Source of the DNA: Alnus glutinosa
Taxonomy: Eukaryota; Streptophyta; Magnoliopsida; Fagales; Betulaceae
NCBI RefSeq assembly: GCF_958979055.1
Contig: NC_084897.1
Coordinates: 21,687,628 to 21,751,627 of the forward strand
Length of the DNA: 64,000 nt
Reading direction: 5' to 3'
The position numbers and the translations under genes were made by a program. Numbering within the stretch: the first letter of the stretch is position 1; the number at the start of each line of letters is the position of its first letter. The notes beneath the pieces were generated by a model. It was not told the origin of the DNA and ran no database searches. It saw only the letters and a list, made by a program, of their open reading frames with translations. Of the stretch, positions 22,901-34,694 are shown in pieces.

Positions 22901-24765
22901 CATCTTAAATGATGTTGAGTCAGTGCTTCTGTAAGACGTACTCACTTTTGTCATTCTGAAGTTAAAGTTTTCTCATAGTATTTGTACAAAAAAAAAAGAG
23001 AGGAAGAAATTGAAGTTTTTGATACTGAAAGTTCCAACACATAATTTTAAGTGTTGAAATTTCATTAAATCTATTTTAGTGCAGGTGAACCTGATGGAGT
23101 GTGTGTCTCCCAAGGTGGTCGCTTTCCACCTTTCTCATCTGAAGGAAAACCTCCAAAAAAGGTAAGCAAAGGAACCAAAGATTTGACCCTTTGTAGGGTG
23201 TTCCGCAGAAAGACTTGCTGCGATGTAGCCCAGACGCATCCTGCATTGCTATCTGTTAGGCGGCTGGCTTCAACAGGAGAAGCCAGCCAAGAGTGCTTGC
23301 ACTTATGGGAACTATTGGAATGTTCAATCTGTGATCCACGTGTAGGTGTTCAGCCTGGACCTCCTCTGATATGCAGCTCCTTTTGTCACAGAGTTTATAA
23401 GGCTTGCGCTAATGCTTACTTCTCTATGGATGCAAAGACACAGGTATGTGGATAACTTTTTCACTTCTACCCTGAAAATTTTACCAAAAGATCAGAATGA
23501 TAGGCAATTGGTGTATATGCATGCAGAAAAAGGTTTCTGGGGGGTATGAAATTCCACTTGATTTAGTCCGCCGAGAACTAGGAGATCCTCTATATAGTGA
23601 TCTGATAAATATGTGTTCCACATTTTTTTGGACATCTTTTTGAAATGAGCCTTGTTGATGGTGTCAAGAACGCTTCCTGTGGTATTGTTACCCATGTCCA
23701 TACGGTGGGAGTTGAGAGCTTTTGGGTTGGATATATAATTTATTGTGCTTTGCCATCCCCTTTTAGTGTTTTTCCAGGGATATGGGTAATCTTTTAGTGG
23801 AAATTTGTAGCATAAAAACTGGCATATAACTATTCTCCTTGTGAATGCTAGAAGAAAAAAAAAATGTTCTGATTAAATTTTCCTTCCAGGTTCTAGCACC
23901 ATGTGGAGTAAACGACTTTGTCTGTGGTAGGGCTTCTGAATGGGTATCCAATGGCACAGAGCTCTGCAATGCTGCTGGTTTTGCTGTTAACCCATCTCAT
24001 GAAATGTACATTGGCACGGAAGACACATCTTGCTATGGTGGTAAAGCCAGTCTAGATTCCATTGCTGATTCATGGAGGGCTTCACATTCCAAGGTGCCCC
24101 AGAGAGCGGAAATTTTGGGGCGGTTTGAAGATTTCCAGCGATGGGCGAGAGGGATGCCATTTAGCGAAAGAGTTTCTTGGGCAGTGGGAGGGATGGTTCT
24201 TACAGCAGGTTTATTGTTTTTAAGGTCAGACCAATCGATCCATCTGAGATAAAATTTTCATTGTAATACTCTTTAGAACATGCTGAAGTTTATGAGCTTG
24301 CTGGTTTCTTCCCCTAGCTTATTTTTCTTCACCTTTTATTCATCATATTAAGTTATTAACTCCTTTTCATGTCCTATTTCTTATTCTTTTACCTATTCCC
24401 TTCTTGATTATAAAGTTGCAGAGAAGATGAGATGAGATTAACAGTCGGTTCTTTTTCTTCAAATTTGTATGCTATGAGATGTCACTGAATTGTAATATAT
24501 GTGTAGCATCTTAAATAATTATTTGTGTCTTGGAAGTAAATCTCTACATGTAATTTGATAAGGGCTTATCATTAGTAGTTCACTGTTGTTAGTGGAGCAT
24601 TGATCTTCTACTTATAATTGTTATTTATCATGCAGCAAAAGGAAGAGTCATAACCATCGCCAGAAGCTTGCAGCTATTCAGCGCACTGCAAGGAAACTGG
24701 AAGCCAAGATGAATGACAAGAAGTTTGCTAGTAATCAAGGAAGTAGGAAAGGAAGTAGAAGATGA
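19923..24765 (+). CDS. Folate-receptor-like cysteine-rich membrane protein, four exons
   Basis: Exons are 19923-19983, 23085-23443, 23890-24224 and 24636-24765 (885 nt, 294 residues), all GT..AG and in frame. Residues 1-20 form a signal peptide (MDSGFLISLIFFNLFLLFSF). Residues about 27-200 form a cysteine-rich extracytoplasmic domain with the CC pair (TCCDVAQTH), C-x-x-WELLECSICDPRVG and SFCHRVYKACANAYF patterns of the folate receptor-like family. An N-glycosylation sequon NGT lies near 161. A single hydrophobic segment (about 235-251) is followed by a very basic tail (KRKSHNHRQKLAAIQRTARK), so a type I topology is inferred. The length fits plant homologues, whose ligand is not established as far as I know. 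At exon 2 an upstream AG (23078-23079) would break the frame; the GCAG at 23081-23084 keeps it. Intron 1 is 3.1 kb and full of repeats. Confidence 0.9.
20752..21058. mobile_element. PIF/Harbinger-like MITE in intron 1
   Basis: TTA flanks both sides (20749-20751 and 21059-21061). The ends GGTTATGTTTAGTATGCGGA and CCAATGTACCAAATGTAACC pair imperfectly. The interior has a nested hairpin (CCATTGCCCATGAGG with CTCATGGGCAATG) and the GGAATA/TATTCC subterminal repeats also seen at 15301-16681 and 35611-36378. It lies in intron 1 of the folate-receptor-like gene. Confidence 0.7.
21125..21928 (+). repeat. Recent 402-bp direct tandem duplication in intron 1
   Basis: Copy 1 runs 21125-21526 and copy 2 runs 21527 to about 21928. 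Both start ATTCATTAAGCTGCCATAAG and end in TTAGAATTTAAA. They differ at only a handful of sites, such as GTGTGTTTGTG against GTGTTTGTG, ACGCAAA against ACACAAA, and a one-base change in the G run. That points to a recent event. Each copy contains a short C7-8/A8 then G6-7 hairpin. No coding content. Confidence 0.9.
22478..22797. mobile_element. Foldback element in intron 1
   Basis: The left AATCAGGGTCAGGACC pairs with the right GGTCCTGACCTAATCTCC (about 22770-22787). Further inverted blocks follow (GATATATTCGAAG-like against CTTGAATATATC; AAACTGAAGC-like). Long imperfect inverted repeats with no frame suggest a MULE-like foldback element. The target duplication was not resolved. Confidence 0.45.
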
Positions 24766-24946
24766 CTCTCATTTGTAACATAAATAGTCGTTTGTCAGTC
24801 CTGAACTTATTGTTATATTATTATAGATGAATGTTTTTGGCCACTTTTATTTCGTTATTCAGAAAAGGTAGGTTTTGGTTTTTGAAGATTGTTAACTCTT
24901 GATGTTAAACATTCTCAGCTCATGTTTTGAAAATGAGTTTCTTTTA

Positions 24947-25573
24947 TGCTCCGTTTGTTTCGACGTAAAATTGTTTCAAGAAAGTCATTTTTCTGGAAAA
25001 TATTTTTCACCGAAAGCATTTTTTTGGTGTTTGGCGCGTACAGAAAATCACAAATATTTTTTATATTTTAATTCAATCATATTAACTTTTAAAAATTAAT
25101 TTTTATTCAAAACATATAAATATTAATATAAAATAATATAAAAATCATCAATGACCCGACAAGATTCTGACCATTTTTATCTGATTCCGGCTAATATAGC
25201 CAGAATTCGAGATAAACGCCAGAATCCGAACGGTTTTGTCGGAATCTGGGATAGCCGGATTCCTGCGAAGGTGGCCGGATTCCGTCGATAGATTCCGGCG
25301 ACATTAACCGGATGTTGTCGGATTCCGATACCGGCAATATTTCGATGGTGGTCGACTGCTTGAATGTGAAGGTCAACTGTGTCGTTTAAAATAGATCGAC
25401 CGCGTCTTGCGTATTCGAAAAACGATTTACGCTTTTAAAAAGCGTAAATTATTTTCTGAAATTTACTAAGCATTTTTGGTCAAACAGAAATCATTTTCCG
25501 GTTGACTATTATTTTCGCCCCTACCAAACACCGGAAAATGCCGAAATCATTTTACGCCGAAACAAACGGAGCA
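24947..25573. mobile_element. PIF/Harbinger-like element, 627 bp
   Basis: TTA flanks both sides (24944-24946 and 25574-25576). The inverted ends are TGCTCCGTTTGTTTCGACGT and ACGCCGAAACAAACGGAGCA. The core (about 25180-25345) is a cluster of diverged ATTCCGGC/GCCGGAT motifs on both strands, probably subterminal binding repeats. No transposase frame is present. It lies just after the folate-receptor-like gene. Confidence 0.75.
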
Positions 25574-25597
25574 TTAGTCTCTGCCTTCATTCTATTA

Positions 25598-26463
25598 AGA
25601 GCACTAGCAGCAGACACTCAACCACTTTTCCTATATTTAGGGAACAAAACTACTTTTTGGTTCTCTATAAAAAAAAATACTCCACAATAAATTTCTTTAA
25701 TTTTTCCTATATCAATTAAATATTCTTTTTTATTCTTTTTTTTCTTTCCTTTTTTTATTTTTTTATTCATTATTTTCTTCTCGTCTTCTCCAGTTCTCCG
25801 TCACACTCACACTGAAGCAACAATGACAAAAACCAAGAAAACTGCTGCTTTCCATCCCCAGTAAATACTTCTGTTACATTCTAAATCCATTTCTGAATCG
25901 TCGTTGCATCCATCCATTCCCGAATTTTTTTTTCTCTTTTGGAAGGCTGTGGAATAGGTCTCTGTCTTCTCTTTTGGAGCACTGAGTCGTCTTCGTCTCT
26001 CTCTCCCCCTCATCTTTTGGAGCACTGTGTCGTCTTCGTCATCTATTCAGTGGATTTGGGTTAAGTTTTTTCATTTGTACCTCTATTTTTGATGAAAATG
26101 AGAGAGAGAGAGAGAGAGAGAGAGGCATGAGAGATTTTTTGGGGTTTTGAGTTGTGGAGTTTGAGTGTGAATTTTTATCGGTGGGTGGAAGAGGAGAGAA
26201 TGTGAGAGTGAGAAAGAGAGAGGCGTGAATGGGAGGGGGAGATAGGGGGCTGGCTCTGCAAAAGAAAGAAGAAGAGAGATAGAGAGAATGCGTGTTGGAG
26301 GAGAAATGAAAGTTTGTTTGAATAAAATATTTGATTGGGAAGCTACAGTGCTACCCAACCAAAAAATGTATATTTAGAATATCTATTGTGAGGTGAATTT
26401 TTGTGAAATTTTCCTAATATTTAGAGAAAAGAATCAATATAAGAAGATTGCTGCTAGTGCTCT
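25598..26463. mobile_element. DNA transposon-like element with AGAGCACTAGCAGC ends
   Basis: The left end AGAGCACTAGCAGCAG and the right end GATTGCTGCTAGTGCTCT are inverted repeats. Subterminal CCTATATTTAG and CTAAATATTAGG-like stretches also pair. The interior is pyrimidine-rich with a (GA)n tract at 26096-26123. The flanking bases do not give a clean duplication. The element ends directly against the coding-like segment 26465-26655. Confidence 0.55.
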
Positions 26464-26464
26464 A

Positions 26465-27221
26465 ATATCCTTGAAAAATCCTGTCAAGTGCCGAAGCCAC
26501 CTATAGTGTAAATCCCGTTGGGCTTTGCCAAAAGTCCTGAACCTAAGATTTAAAGTTGCTTGAGCAAGTATACTTCTGCCAACTATTAAACTCATCCATG
26601 GCTTAAGGATCCTCTTCTGCCTTTTCTCTCCCAACCTTGACAGGGAATTCATGGACCTGGAACAATTAAAATCTTTTTTGCTCTTCACTTATTGAGGCAA
26701 TTCCAAGTATGTTGTTATATTACCTGTTTGTTATTTTCTGAATCATTCATCTTATTGCTTTCAGTCAGCAAAAGGAGCATAATGTCCAATGGCAAAATCC
26801 AAAATAAAAGTTCAATTAGAAGCCATTCATGTAATCCACTATTTGAACAGGTGTTTGACCAATAAGGAGCCCTCTTGAACAGACCACATATGGGACCAAT
26901 ATACAAATATGCTCAAAAATCAAGAAGGCTATTCTCAAATCAGTACTCACAAACTGCACACTAATATGCAAATACAGTAAGGGGCCAAAAGGTGTTTAAA
27001 GCAACCATCTCCGCTTCTGCACAGAGGATAGCATGTGACGTCAATTTACAGTTCTTATAACAATTTCCAGTGCAAGCACATTATCAGCAAGCTCCAATAT
27101 GATGAAGGTTATGCTTCTTGTTCACCAAGTCTGTCAGCTAGTAGATATTTCAAACCCTAACATGAATGAGCTTGCTGTATCACTTGTATCTCCTATCTGA
27201 ACAGAAGGAATCTCCAAATAA
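26465..27221 (-). pseudogene. Unidentified coding-like segment and PP1 3' region
   Basis: Reading the minus strand, a GT at about 26713 and an AG at about 26656 would bound a short intron. After it, 26655-26465 stays open and encodes a protein-like stretch (SMNSLSRLGEKRQKRILKPW at its start, RDLHYRWLRHLTGFF near its end). It stops abruptly at the transposon terminus at 26463. I do not recognise the family. It may be a broken exon of another minus-strand gene or part of a PP1 3' extension. The remainder of this interval probably holds the PP1 3' untranslated region. Confidence 0.3.
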
Positions 27222-29440
27222 TCACATGGATCCAGCTTTAGGGGGCTATCCAAACAAAGACAAAAAAAAAAAAAAAAGAGCAGAAACTTCAGGTAAGTAT
27301 CTATGTTCAGTAGTAGGAGAAAAAGAAATGAAAAAATTCACATGCAATAATATCACATGTTAAGAACCATATGTTTCAATACTTCAACAAAGAAGAAAAA
27401 AAAAGGAAGAAATGTAAATGAAGACATACCTTTTTAAGTTTCATCTTAGACCCGCTTGTTGATGCTTTACTATCAAGTGGTTTCACTATTTCGAACGAAC
27501 ACACTAAAGATTCATCAACACTCAATAGAGCACCTGCATTGTCAAACTCTCCCCCATAATTTGGAGCTGAAAATATTGTGACTAATCTTCGTTTCGCAAA
27601 AAACTCATATCCATCCTCCACCACCTGCAATATGTTTAAAAAAAGTCTTAAATTGGATGAATTGAATCGAGATCAGGCTAGCAGCAATTTCACTGAAGAT
27701 GGCATGTATGCATGTTGCAGAAGGATGCTTAGAACCATAAAGTGCAATGTAATTCATTCACATTTGCTTGGTAACCTAGGAGCATTTGAGTGCTTACTAA
27801 ATTTGTACTTTTCGCAAAATCCTTACTACAAATTGATCTCATATTTGATAGAAAGATATAAAAATTACTGAAATAAAAGACTTCAACAGTAGAAAGATAA
27901 TCAAATCACTAGGTATTAAATAAAATTGACAATTTTCCAGGATACAAATGCCCTAAGGATTTCTGTAGGATGGCTGTTTCAAAACCATAATTGTAATATT
28001 CTATTTAAAAGGTACATGGCTTCATCCTAGAGGGTTGGATCGTACCGTCAAACTTAGGGCCTGCTATCAGAAAAATCATGAAAAAGAGGCTTTTATTGCC
28101 TTACCTGATGACCTCGGCAAATGAGGTCGAGTTCATTCTTATCCAAAAACTCAGCAACCCTATCAGCTCCAAAAGTACATGAGACACCTCGATCACTCTC
28201 TGCCCAGCCCTCAATATTAGGATCAGGATCAGACCAAAGCAGATCACAGAGAAGACCACCATCTGGGATGTCAGTAGGCCTTGGAAGTTCCTTTATTTGA
28301 CCCAAATTTTGCAACTCCGGCGAGAGTCCCCCGTGCATACAGAGTATCTTGGCATCAATGAGTGCAGCCACAGGCAAACAATTAAAGCAGTCCGTAAATA
28401 TTTTCCATAACCTAACATTAAATCTCCTTTTACACTCGTCATAAAACCCGTAAATCCGGTTGATCTTTGCATCTTCATGGTTTCCTCTCAACAGGTAGAC
28501 TTTTTTAGGATATTTAATTTTGTAGGCCAGAAGCAAACATATTGTCTCCAAACTTTGCTTGCCTCGATCTACATAATCCCCAAGAAAGAGGTAGTTTGTG
28601 GCAGGCGGATAGCCGCCATATTCAAAAAGCCTCAGTAGATCTTGGTATTGTCCATGTATGTCACCTGTAAGAGGCCTGCAATATTAGGATCAGGGAGAGC
28701 AAGACAGACAAACCATATTTAATACAAACTGCACGCCATTTTGTAGCATTTCATGCATGAATTCAGCCCTCTGATTTGTAAAAACAAGTAAGGTCATAAT
28801 CCACAGCAAGTGGCAATTGGTATATACAATTTGAATGGCATAATAAACAACGTCCAAAATAGTATTTGAACAAAAATAGTGAATCAATAAGCTAATCCCT
28901 ATAACAGAAATAAACACAATGCAATGTCTCTACCCTCAGAAAGCTTAACATTCATTTTAAACAACCCTTTCAACCTGCCTATATATCCAAAATCCCTTCA
29001 CAATTAGAATTTATATAGCCACACAATATAAGATTCATCTAAAAATTTATAAGTTAGACCAAATTATATAAAACTAAGATTTTCAACCCATCATCCATTA
29101 TTTCATCTCCACTATAGTAAATCCAAGACAATATGCAAGCATCCACGACAAGCACAGTATAGGAAAAAACTTCCTGTAATTGCATAATTCAATTTCATCA
29201 TCACCATCATCAGATAAAACGAGAGAGAGGATGAGAGAGCTGACCGCATATGCGAACGGGGGCACGAATCTCAAGGAGATTTGGCTGAGAAAGGAAAATT
29301 TGCCTGGCGTTGACGCAGAGTTGACGGATCTCCCCCTCAGAGAGCTGCACCTGCTTCCCACCTCTCCCTTCCAACAGCCTCCTTATTATATCATCCAATA
29401 CCCCCTTATCCATCATCCCCTCCATTGTCATCATCATCAT
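27222..29440 (-). CDS. TOPP8: Serine/threonine protein phosphatase PP1 catalytic subunit (TOPP8-like), four exons
   Basis: Exons on the minus strand are 29440-29245, 28664-28105, 27624-27430 and 27245-27222 (975 nt, 324 residues), all GT..AG. The metal-binding and catalytic motifs are intact: GDIHGQ (66-71; D67, H69), GDYVDRG (94-100), the LRGNHE signature (N127, H128), HGG (H176), RGHQ (H251) and SAPNYGG (271-277; Y275). The enzyme removes phosphate from Ser/Thr of many substrates, chosen by regulatory subunits. The last exon has only seven codons (PPKAGSM). The N-terminus is methionine-rich ([10 protein letters not shown]), and an in-frame ATG exists at 29494; I chose 29440 because the 324-residue length then equals my recollection of Arabidopsis TOPP8. 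The exon 2 acceptor is the second of two AGs 11 bp apart; the first would shift the frame. PP1 membership is certain, the TOPP8 assignment likely. Confidence 0.95.
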
Positions 29441-29990
29441 CTTCTTCACCAAATCACACCCAAAAGAGGCTAGAAGGAAAACGGTCGCTATCAAATTGAG
29501 GAAAAATGGATCAAAAAAGCTCAGCTTTTTGGAGTAAGGTAGAAGAAAGACAAACTTTTAGAGGGTGGGAAGAAGAAAGAGAAAAAGGCCTTCTACAAGA
29601 GAGAACCCAAAAACTTTCCGAAATAGATTGAGAGGATGTAATCAAATGCCAAACTTTGCAAAATCGAAAGAAAAATAGAGAAAGAGGTTAGAGAGAGGAG
29701 AAGACTTTAAATTTTTACAGAATTTAGAGAAAAAGCTCCAATTTTTACAGAATTTAGAGAAAAAAAAAGGGGCTTAAATCTGAAAGAGATGAAGAAGAAA
29801 GAGAAAGTGGGTCAACAAAGGAAACCCCAAGAGTTTATAGGCTACTTTACCCCTCCAAAAAAAAAACCCAAAGACACCTCCTAGAAAGATCAAACAGAGA
29901 GAGAGAGAATGACGTGTGGGTTTGAGGCACGATGGACATGGGTTGTCATTTTCCTCTGAATCTCTCTCTCCTCTCGAAAAGCTTACGTCA
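29441..29990 (-). other. Probable 5' UTR and promoter of the PP1 gene
   Basis: Upstream of the PP1 start the plus strand is rich in AGAGA/GAAAGA, so the transcript leader is pyrimidine-rich (CTCTCT/TTTCTC), a common feature of plant leaders. A duplicated stretch (TTTTTACAGAATTTAGAGAA at 29714 and again near 29742) lies here. In-frame extension from an ATG at 29494 is possible. Confidence 0.4.
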
Positions 29991-32900
29991 ACTGTTAAGA
30001 TGATAATTCATTACGGTTGAAACCTTCAAAGGCGGAGTAACAGTAGTGTCCCGCGCATGTTAGCAAAGGTGTTCACGTGGAGGATCTTGGAGTGATGCGC
30101 TCTCTTTCTCTGTTTGAATTTTTGGAAGTTTTTTGGTACGAGGAATGATGGTCGATCAAGAGAAGACAAACCGAGTCCAGTTGAAATTTGTACAGTTTAC
30201 AATAGATCATCCCGAACGCAACATTAATTAAATATTTTACGAATTCAAAGAATTCAGCTTATTAATATAGTTTTATTTATTTATTTAATTAGCTTATTAA
30301 TATAGTTATTGCACCTACAGAATGCTATCCAGTTTCAAATTCAAAACCTGTTTTCAAAAATTCTAGTCCTCGGGAATGGACAGACAAAGATATCTTCTAA
30401 ATTTGGTCGAAAGAATTTAATTTAATCTAATTTATAAAAATATTATGTGTTTATTTTAAATGTAAAAATTACATAATATCAAAAAATGCTTATATATATA
30501 TATATATAATTTTTTGCACTCACAATAGAGGGCGAAATCATTTTCCCTCTCACTGAGCTCTTTAGATTTGGTTTTTATTTTGTTTTTTTTTTCTAAATTT
30601 CTAACAAAATTCAAAAAACTACCATTTAATAAGCTCTTTAAATTTGGTTTTTTCGTATTGAATGCTTCAAAATATTTGACTTGAATTGAATTTAATGCAT
30701 TGAATGCTTTTGTACTTAACTTTATCAATAAAAAATAGTATTATTTAAAGTATATAAATATTTAAAGAGATTGTTGTTTAATAATTTTAAAAAATGACTA
30801 ACTAAATCAATAAAAATAAATATTTAAAATTATATTTTATATCGCTTGTTGTGAATGCTCTTTATCTTATCTTATGGGTTTCAATTGGGGAAAACCGTGT
30901 ATTTTTTAAAGGTTCATTTTCATACGTGTACACCCGCGTGTCTCCACCAATGAAAAATTGAAAATGACGCTTAGGTAGTACGTGGCGTTATTTGGTATTT
31001 TTCTTTTTATTTTGCAGCTGGCCAATCATAGAAGACCGCGTCATTCATGCTAGGTCAATCTCTTCATGCCACGCCAGCACAAAGAAGCCAATAGCTAGCT
31101 TAGTGGGGTTTCTTTCTTTTTTTGGAGGATTAATAAACGACAAAACCCCATCGTTGCATTTTGGTGAAGGCATCGCTTGAGAAATTTCGTGTAAATTCTT
31201 TGAGTTGATGATTATTTAATCCAATTTCAATAGAAGACATAATTGCATTCTTGTTTGTTTATTAATGGGGTAATGACTAAGGCTAGGAATTATATTTTTA
31301 TTTTATAATTATTTTATAAAATTAATGTGGTAGTCTTAATTAATTTTTAGATTTGTCTTTTTTTAAAAGAAAATAAAAAATTCAACGGTTCATAATTCAA
31401 CATTTTGAGATAAAAATGCGATATATAATATTTATCTTATTAATGTATTTTGCGGGGAATTTTTTGTTTTTGGTTTAAAAATGCGTTACGAGGTGACATA
31501 AAAAGTTGACTTAGTTTTTATATTTTAAGGATTATTTTACATTTTGAGCTATTTATTAATATATTTGTCTTGAGATCGGAAAATAATAGACATGAAACAA
31601 AGACACAAACAAACATGACCAGAATTATTTTTTTGAAAATTTCCAATTGATCGTAACTCCGATCTAAACCATGGATAAGGAAATGATATTGTGCCCCTTC
31701 TGGTATGTGGTTGAATGCTATTTTCTCCCTTTCGAAAAATATAATAATTTTTTTTTTTTTTTTTCTTTGTAGACAAAAAGGATAAAGGAGGTGCAAGACT
31801 TTGAAACTTTTACCGGGATGTCAGTGTAGCAATATCTTACCTACTAAGATACTAGTCAAAAGGAGCTCAAATGAGCTTGCGATGGATGGAATCGGTAAGC
31901 GCTCTCTCAAGATAGGTCTAACCATAACTTGACTCTAATCCCACCAAGGGCATGAAGATAAAAATTCAGTGGACATAGTTTAATGGGTACATGACGTAGG
32001 CCAGTTTATGAGTAGACCAATTGTAGTAAAATGACCATATTTTGTGATTACAACATCATATGAACACAAGTTTGGTGGTGTTAAAAAGCTTATTCAAAGA
32101 CCAAAAAAATTTGTATTTCACGAATTTTTTTAATTCTAACATTTACTAGGTCAAAACTGGCCGTCAATAGAAATACAAAAAATTATTTTAGGAAATTCAT
32201 TTGATGTTCAAGCAATCAAATTTGCAATAAGGGCAATTTGTAACTTTTCTATTTAAAGCTACAATCTTACTTCTATTCAAGTTCAATAAGAACGGTTTGG
32301 CTTCCTCAGTAAAAACACCAAGAGATTGATTTTTCTTCGGTTTTTTTTTACAATTTCTTGATTTTTCTTAAATTTGCGTAAGGGTTATTGTGCTTGTAAA
32401 TTCAGCTTTCCCCTATACCGCGCTGCATCATTACGAGTCTCGTTCGGTTAGCAGCCCGCCGTGGAGACCGGGTTTGGAGACTCAAACCCAGTCCTCTCCT
32501 CACCAAACCTCAGGAGAATAAGGTTTGCCACAAAACCAACAGGTCCAGTGGTATTAAAAAAATACCAAGGCAACTTTGATCTGCTAATAGTTTTCAATCT
32601 CTACTTCATGGTCGATTTTGTCTAGCACAAATTCTAGAAGTAGGAATTTACTACAAGTTCAACGTTATCAATTTTCCACAAAAGCAATTATGCAATGTAA
32701 AATCCTCACATATTCAAAAAGAGTGGATGAATTCATATTCCAATATTGAAAAATAACTATACAATATGACAATAGCCTACCTTAGAACCACTGTTGAGAA
32801 AGTAGTAGGAGTTTCTAATATTTCTATATAGTCAACTTAAAAAAAACAAAAGAAGTCAGCATAATTTTCTTTCCAACATTTCCCTAAGAAGGAAGACTAA

Positions 32901-33325
32901 AATTCAATTATAGGGTCCCTACAAAAGATTGGAGCTTCATCCTTACACTGTACAAAACAGCAGTAGGCTATAGCAGTCAAAGTTGAAGTTTATTCTAGTC
33001 AACTTGGTAGTTGGTGCAGGATGTTTGAACGGCTGGAAGTGTGACAGAGCCACAGACTACAAACATTTGGACCCTCCTCTCTCTTTCTACAAGTATTTTA
33101 AATAAGCATTTTGAGTACTGCAATAACCTAATTCACACCTTCAATCCAAAAAAGCTTGAGTGGAAGATACAGTGTTCAGCTAATATGTAAAAACAAATCA
33201 ACATCATCATCATTATAAAACTAAGGTGGAAGCCTAATTATACTGGTTTCTAGAGCAGTGAATGGTGCAATAATGTGGCCATGCTCCACAAAAATTGGTT
33301 TGATCTATGAGCGAGCTTTATTGCC
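29991..33325. other. Intergenic spacer, no gene recognised
   Basis: Mostly AT-rich. It has a direct repeat AGCTTATTAATATAGTT (30257 and 30291) and an AT microsatellite (30492-30508). The short open frames on both strands are low in complexity. A GC-richer patch at about 32405-32560 has no motif I know. Confidence 0.4.
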
Positions 33326-33572
33326 ATTACCAGTAGGGGTGGGCACGGGCAGGGTCGGGCCGGATTTGCATGTTTTTCAAAACCTGGCCCCCCAGTGAAC
33401 AGGTTTGAAACTCGGGATCCACAAACTCTCTAAATATTTCTCTATTTTAACTAAATATTATTTTTTATTAGTTTTGGAGCAACTACTTTAACTATTTAAA
33501 TATAAAAAATTGAAGGGGATCAATTCCCCTTGCAAGGATTTAGTAAGAAACTGAAAGAAAATAATTACAAAT

Positions 33573-34694
33573 TGTCACAGCTCTTCGAAGAGAGAGAAAG
33601 AATCAAGCTTGAAGAAGGATAGTTGAGGAGTTGTGTGGTCGAACAGGAGGGTTACGTGGCTTCATCAGAACGTTTGTAGTGGGCGGTCCAGCTAGGCATT
33701 CTAGAAGTCTCATGCGGTGCGTTTTGGGTCCTAGGATGGCTGATGCGGTGCGTATCAATAAATAAGGACCAGCCGTTTATCCATAAAGCTAGTCGTTTAT
33801 GTAGTCCTTAAGTACTGTCGTTTTAGTAGGGTTGGAAGTGCCATTGTAAGAGACTATATAAGTCTCGCTTAGCATAGTATGAGGGATATCTGGAAAATTG
33901 GACTTGTTCCTTGGAGGGTGGCTCCTCGAATCTGCCGCTTATGTTTCTTAGCAATTTTCAGTATAATTACAACACCTTTCTCTCCATTTTCTCCCTAATT
34001 TCCATCTAAATTCCATAAAAAACACTAAACAATAATCTACGTGTAACAATTGGTATCAGAGCCAGGTTCTTGGCCTATGAAAACCAGGTCTGGAACTATG
34101 GCAGAAGACACGCAACAATTGAGGAATCATGTAACCCAGCTTCAGGCCGAAATGGCTACTAGAACTGACTTAGCTAATCTCTAGACAAATCTGAAGGAGG
34201 CACTGCAGCAAGCTCAGGTGGAAATGAAACAGATGGTCCAATCTCAGCTGTCCAGTCAGGCGGGATCCAGCGGGTCTCATGGGCTGGGTGGTGGGCACCA
34301 GGAACAGGGAAGGAATGTAGAGCGGGGGGAGTCCTCGAACCCAGAGGGATTTAACTCCAGTGACTGGCTCAAGCCTAAAACAATCCAATGGGAATTCCCA
34401 CGGTTTGACGGTGAAGACCCGGAATCGTGGTGTTGCCGTTTATGTAGTCCTTAAGTACTGTCGTTTTAGTAGGGTTGGAAGTGCCATTGTAAGAGACACT
34501 ATATAAGTCTCGCTTAGCATAGTATGAGGGATATCTGGAAAATTGGACTTGTTCCTTGGAGGGTGGCTCCTCGAATCTGCCGCTTATGTTTCTTAGCAAT
34601 TTTCAGTATAATTATAGCACCTTTCTCTCCATTTTCTCCCTAATTTCTATCTAAATTCCATAAAAAAACCCTAAACAATAATCTACGTGTAACA
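33573..34694 (+). mobile_element. Internally deleted Ty3-type LTR retrotransposon
   Basis: The left LTR (33573-34048) starts TGTCACAGC and ends GTGTAACA. The primer-binding site follows two bases later. Then comes the start of a gag-like frame from ATG 34098, with one in-frame TAG and the gag-type FPRFDGEDPESW motif. The sequence jumps at about 34437 directly into the middle of the right LTR (34437-34694), which matches left-LTR bases 33794-34048. The rest of gag, all of pol, the polypurine tract and the first part of the right LTR are gone. LTR copies are about 97% identical by eye with a 2-bp indel. Flanking 5-mers do not match cleanly. Confidence 0.8.
34051..34066 (+). promoter_or_regulatory. 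LTR retrotransposon primer-binding site (initiator tRNA-Met)
   Basis: TGGTATCAGAGCCAGG two bases after the left LTR is the standard plant complement to the 3' end of initiator tRNA-Met, where reverse transcription is primed. Confidence 0.85.

Noticed and set aside
29180-29473. 97-codon plus-strand frame
   Set aside because: Antisense to PP1 exon 1; histidine-rich because of the ATG repeat at the PP1 start.
34218-34454. 78-codon frame as a host gene
   Set aside because: It is the gag-like start of the LTR element, right after the primer-binding site, and is cut at the deletion junction.
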